A stretch of 25,866 nucleotides of DNA from Smittium culicis (lineage: Eukaryota; Kickxellomycota; Harpellomycetes; Harpellales; Legeriomycetaceae), in NCBI GenBank assembly GCA_001970855.1, contig LSSN01003570.1:1-25866 (forward strand). Direction: 5' to 3'. Position 1 is the first letter of the stretch. The number at the start of each line of letters is the position of its first letter. Positions 21,699 to 25,866 of the stretch are shown here, in pieces. Made by a program: the position numbers and the translations under genes. The notes under the pieces were generated by a model. It did not search any database. It was not told the origin of the DNA and was given only the letters and a program-made list of their open reading frames with translations.

Positions 21699-23604
21699 AT
21701 GAGCTCCATAAAAAACGAGTTGAATGAAACTCTTTTAGTTCCTGATTCCGATTTTTCTTCAATCGGCTTAAAAAATAAAAACACTGAATCAAAATCAACC
21801 AGAAAAAATCAGAGAAGCTCTGCCAAAGTTGCAGGAATATGTTTTGGTATTCTTATATTAGTGTTGACCTCGCTTGGTGTTTTTTACAACTACCCTTGCC
21901 ATTACCGAAGCTCACCCAAAGAAAATATCAAAATCGGTACAGATACCAAAGCTGCAATTCCAAAAATTTATAAGGGTCCTAAAAATTCAATCTTCAATAA
22001 TTCTCCTGGTACGAATAATAACACAGTTATACTTCTTTCAATCGATGGTTTTAAGCATGGCTACTTCAATTATGGCTTAACCCCAAATATTGTCAATCTA
22101 GGGAAAACCGGAATTTTCCCTGAGTACATGCTTCCTTCTTTCCCTGTTAGTCTCAATTCTTTTTCTCTTGCCATATTTAATATATTTATAACTGATTTTT
22201 CATATAAATATTTTAATAGACCATAACTTTCCCTAATCATTACACTATTGCAACTGGTCTTTACCCAGAAAGTCACGGTATTGTTGGGAATACCTTCTAC
22301 GACTCGTCTTTAAACGATACCTTTTCATACACTAGCCCTGAATCTACTGATTCTAAATGGTGGGGTGGTGAGCCTATTTGGGTTACCGCTGCAAAAAATT
22401 ATTTGAAAACTGCTATATATATGTTTCCTGGCTCTGAGGCTGAGATAAAGGGCCATAGACCAACTTACAGCTTCCCTTATAAATCTGATGTTTCCCAAAC
22501 TACCAAAATTGATAAGTTGATTGAATGGTTAACTCTTCCACCTGCCTTAAGACCTACTTTTTTGGCCGCCTACTTCCCTGAAGTCGATTCTGCGGGTCAT
22601 AATTTTGGGCCTTATTCGAAAGAAGTTAACGATTCTCTAGTTCAAATTGATAATTCTATAGGCTACCTAACTAAAAGGCTCGCTGAAATTAATGTCTCTA
22701 CGAATGTTAATCTAGTTATTGTCAGTGACCATGGAATGTCTTTAAGCAAAGTCCCAAGAGACTCCATATCATTAAACTCACTTCTAAGTAAAGCAAGTTT
22801 GTCTCATTTTGACAAAGATGACTTTGAAAAAATATCATTAAGCTCAAATTCTAAGCATCCAATCGATACAACGAATATGATTCGAGCTGTTCATTTATGG
22901 CCACATGCCGGAATTTATTTGTACAAAGATTCGGATCTTCAAAATGTTTACCAAAAACTTAAATCTATCGAAAACACTTCAATGTTCGAAGTGTTCTTGA
23001 AAAAAGACATCCCAGACCGTTTTGTATTCAAAAATAGCCTTAGAATTCCACCAATCGTAATCATTGCTAAAAGGGTAACTTTTTTTGACTTGTTGTATTT
23101 TCAGATAATACTAATTACGATCAAATCGTCCTTTTTCATAAAAAATTTGGTTGTTCTGCTATAGTATATATTTACCTAACCTTTTAACCATTTATCTTTT
23201 AGCCATATTTCATTTCGTACTATGCCAAAAAAGCGTCATCTGATTTGATGAATAGGCAGCTTTATAAATCAATTAAAAGCTTTATGAATAATAAGAAAGA
23301 GCAAACTACTAATAGTTTGCCGGATATCAATATACCAAATACTGCCAAAGAGCAAAAGAATTTTGGAGTCCATGGGTATGACAATATGGACGTTGATATG
23401 CGTGCTATTTTTATTGGGAATGGGCCTGCCTTCAAATCGTCAAATAAATCTCCTCTATTTGATAATACCGCTAATTCAAACCAAATTCATAACTACCCTT
23501 ACATAAAAAATGTCGATGTTTATAATATTCTGACTAGTTTGCTCAATATTCAACCTGCTCCAAATAATGGAACCGCTGCTATTGCTTCCGATATGCTAGT
23601 TTAA
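21699..23604 (+). CDS. Type II membrane nucleotide pyrophosphatase/phosphodiesterase (NPP family), 3 exons, 567 aa
   Basis: Exons 21699-22145, 22220-23074 and 23203-23604 join in phase 0 to 567 aa. NPP enzymes cleave nucleotide phosphodiester and pyrophosphate bonds with two zinc ions; yeast Npp1/Npp2 are membrane-anchored ectoenzymes used in phosphate scavenging. Visible parts are a basic cytosolic tail (1-43), a membrane anchor at about 44-62 (VAGICFGILILVLTSLG), and then the alkaline-phosphatase-fold domain. Metal and catalytic residues are all present: Asp116 in LLSIDGF, nucleophile Thr152 in ITFPNHY, Asp272 and His276 in PEVDSAGHNFGP, Asp319/His320 in SDHGM, and His491 in FGVHGYDN. YPESHGIVGN and MRAIFIGNGPAF are further family blocks. 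An Asn/Lys/Ser-rich stretch (about 435-487) separates the last zinc His from the preceding core and is longer than usual. The protein ends soon after the catalytic domain, with no nuclease-like tail, shorter than the roughly 740-aa yeast Npp1. The C-rich upstream leader supports this start. Confidence 0.93.
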
Positions 23605-25866
23605 TTCTCTACACTTTATCTATTTTCCTTTTTTAGCTACAAGTTTTGAAATATTGAATAATGTCAACTCATCTAGCATAATTTTGAGCTTGAAAATCAT
23701 TTTTGATCATTTAATTTCTCTTTTTAATGCGCCGTTTATAGTTATATATATCTTTATAAGATTTATTATAATAAATTATGATTATTTGAATTTTTTCGCT
23801 AATTAATATTTTTTAACTAGTTATTTTTTAATGACGTATAATAATTTAAAAAATCAGTAAATGGATATTAGTTTTTAACATATACTCTTATACAACACGT
23901 AGAAGCGAGGTTAGAAAGATATTCTTTCTTATAATAACCAGAACTAGGATACTGATAAGAGTAGAGAAGGAATTAACCCAAGTTCCGTCGCGCTGATTTT
24001 ATATTTAGCTGCCAATTAAGAGTTTAAAGAGTATATAATAAACTATATTTTTGCATCACTAATTTTTACAGTAAAAGTTGTTTATAGGATGTTCTTTTAG
24101 AATATTATTTCTCCTACTTAACTCTTACATAGCACTACCTCTCCTAAGAGCTAAAACTCTACGTTCAAAGCTTTTTTATATGGTTTATTTTCAATCTAAA
24201 ACCTGAATTGATAAATTAAGCAAAATTATTTATTTATTAAAATTACAACCTCTTAGACAACTTTTTGACAGTTTCAGTCAAAAAATCATGAAATGTAAGG
24301 CTACTTAAAATATATTCAAAACATCCGAAAGAATAATAGTAATAAATTGTTAGCTGTACTTGTTAATTCGCAATAACAGTATAGAATGCTGCTAATACAA
24401 ATAAAGTAACACGGCTTATTTTGACATAATTAGAAAAAATATCAATATATACCGGCTAATATAATTTTAATTCTGTAACATCTTGAGTATAAAATTTTGA
24501 CGTTTATAAAATTAATAAAGCTAAACGGAATGTTTCGTCGATTGCGGTAATACTCTATGAATAATTTTTCAAAGATCATAGTTCATTTATAAAAAATAAA
24601 CTTACCAATAATATACTTGCTATCTTTTTGGAGCTATGAAATTTTTTTTTTTTTTTTAATGAAATTTAAATTACTCTAGACGAAATACGTTTATAGTAAA
24701 TATTTTTGTCCTTGAAAGCGAAAAATCAAAACCCAGTCAAAATAAAAAAAAACAGAATAATAATAAAAGTGATATACAGTAATTAAACACAGATTAAAAA
24801 TTTACTGTTGTACAAGTCTTAGATATCCAGAAAACGCCAACTCTAAATTGATCAAGCTGAACGTGCAGTATATCTTGAAACTGATTGATAAAGTTGATTA
24901 TTCTAGGTGCCTGCAAATGTTTATACTCAATTTGCAAAAATTGAGACTAACTCAACTATTGTATAATAATAAATAATAAACACGTTTATATTATAATAAT
25001 AATACATCTAGTTGAAAAAGCAACTTAATATTTGCCAATAATTTATTTAAACAGTTTACGAAAAAAGTACATAAAAGCATACCAACACTTATAAGATAAT
25101 TCAAAGTGTAGTACTATTCTACACTGTAATGCAATGATTATATTATCTGAGCAGTAGTTGAATGTTCAGTCATATCTTTAGGAATTGAGTGAAATTTTAG
25201 TAAATTCTTCAAACATCCTATTTGGGTATTTCCTCTATAGGATTTGATAAACTAATAATAATCTATACATCTTTTTATTTATGCATATTCAAACCCTTCC
25301 TATTACTTTATTATCTCGCCTTAAACCCTTTATATAATTTTATTAACACGCCTTAAACCCTTTATATTATTTTATTAACACATCTTCAAGCCTTATTAAA
25401 AACTAAATAGTGTAACGTTAAATCTAACAATAATCTGAACCGTAGAACGCCAATAAATCAAGCCATGACCATAAAATTCAAATATGATTAGAGGAACCTT
25501 CTAAGCATAGGTTATATATGGTTAAACTTCTATCCAAAGAAGGAAGCTATTATCAAACTTTTAATTCCCGATTTGTAATTAATAGTTTGAATTTTATAGT
25601 ATAGATCATAAACATAAAAGTCTATTGATACTGTGAATACCTTTACTCGCTTAATCGATATAAGTTTAACGTACTTATATCCCAGCAGCACTATTACAAA
25701 CAACAAGATAATACTCATTCTTTTATTACAGCACCTAAAACTTTTTTTTTTTTAGTTATGAAGGTTCTATATGATATGGATTACACTATTAGCTAATTTG
25801 CTCAGGAATAATCGAGCGATTTAATAGTATCATTTTTAGCATATTAAACTGCCTAAATGGGGTAAA
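23605..25866. other. AT-rich spacer, no confirmed gene
   Basis: No gene with recognisable motifs is seen. A run of 16 T is at 24642-24657 and a 32-bp tandem repeat at 25317-25380. Two short minus-strand frames (23998-23888 and 24910-24794) and a 62-codon minus frame (25718-25530) with a hydrophobic N-terminus (MSIILLFVIVLLGYKYVKL) are noted as doubtful; none has a family match or full gene context. Confidence 0.6.
25317..25380. repeat. 32-bp tandem repeat, two near-identical copies with decayed flanking copies
   Basis: Two adjacent 32-bp units (25317-25348, 25349-25380), each beginning CGCCTTAAACCCTTTATAT, differ by one base. Sequence just before (AAACCCTTCCTATTACTTTA near 25290) and after (25381-25398) resembles degenerate further copies, suggesting an older minisatellite. 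Confidence 0.85.

Noticed and set aside
1..25866. CRISPR arrays, insertion sequences or prokaryotic operons
   Set aside because: Genes are split by spliceosomal introns and no spaced direct-repeat array, transposase or terminal repeats were found; the setting is eukaryotic.

Overview
This window looks like a nuclear contig from a very AT-rich, intron-bearing, early-diverging fungus. Coding exons are clearly richer in G and C, reaching about half of bases in parts of vma2. Long spacers fall by eye to roughly 12-25% GC. The gene set (sorting nexin Snx4 with a fungal-type PX/BAR layout, V-ATPase subunit B, a beta-carbonic anhydrase with an HTxCGG motif, and an NPP-type phosphodiesterase), together with Asn/Ser-rich low-complexity protein segments and 16 reconstructed introns of 74-164 bp, points to a fungus. 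An AT-rich Zoopagomycota/Harpellales-like lineage is my guess only; the sequence alone does not prove it.

Layout. 1-6909 is an AT desert with only simple repeats and doubtful short ORFs. 6910-9147 (minus) is a seven-exon snx4 gene encoding 510 aa; one of its introns is best explained as GC-AG. 9148-10269 is a divergent promoter interval with four AGCCAATA (CCAAT-type) boxes, a 42-bp tandem duplication and an inverted repeat. 10270-10691 (plus) is a two-exon, 98-aa small protein gene. 11585-13597 (plus) is a single-exon, 670-aa type II membrane protein. 13908-15947 (minus) is a five-exon V-ATPase subunit B gene, convergent with the membrane protein gene. 15948-17899 is a second divergent spacer. 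17900-18983 (plus) is a four-exon beta-carbonic anhydrase whose N-terminus resembles a mitochondrial presequence. 18984-21698 is AT-rich spacer. 21699-23604 (plus) is a three-exon membrane-anchored nucleotide pyrophosphatase/phosphodiesterase. 23605-25866 is AT-rich spacer with a 32-bp tandem repeat and one weak exon-like segment.

The genes do not form an operon or an obvious cluster. Several touch endomembrane biology: Snx4 endosomal recycling, V-ATPase acidification, a type II membrane protein of possibly vacuolar or secretory location, and a type II ecto-phosphodiesterase. That is ordinary for a eukaryotic chromosome and is not evidence of a joint pathway. Most introns and exon joins below were fixed by requiring an open frame plus agreement with conserved family motifs; transcript data were not available.

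I do not see a convincing undescribed system. The items most worth a second look are the GC-AG intron, the clustered CCAAT-type boxes in the divergent promoters, the sense-strand pyrimidine bias of untranslated regions and introns, and the unidentified membrane protein.
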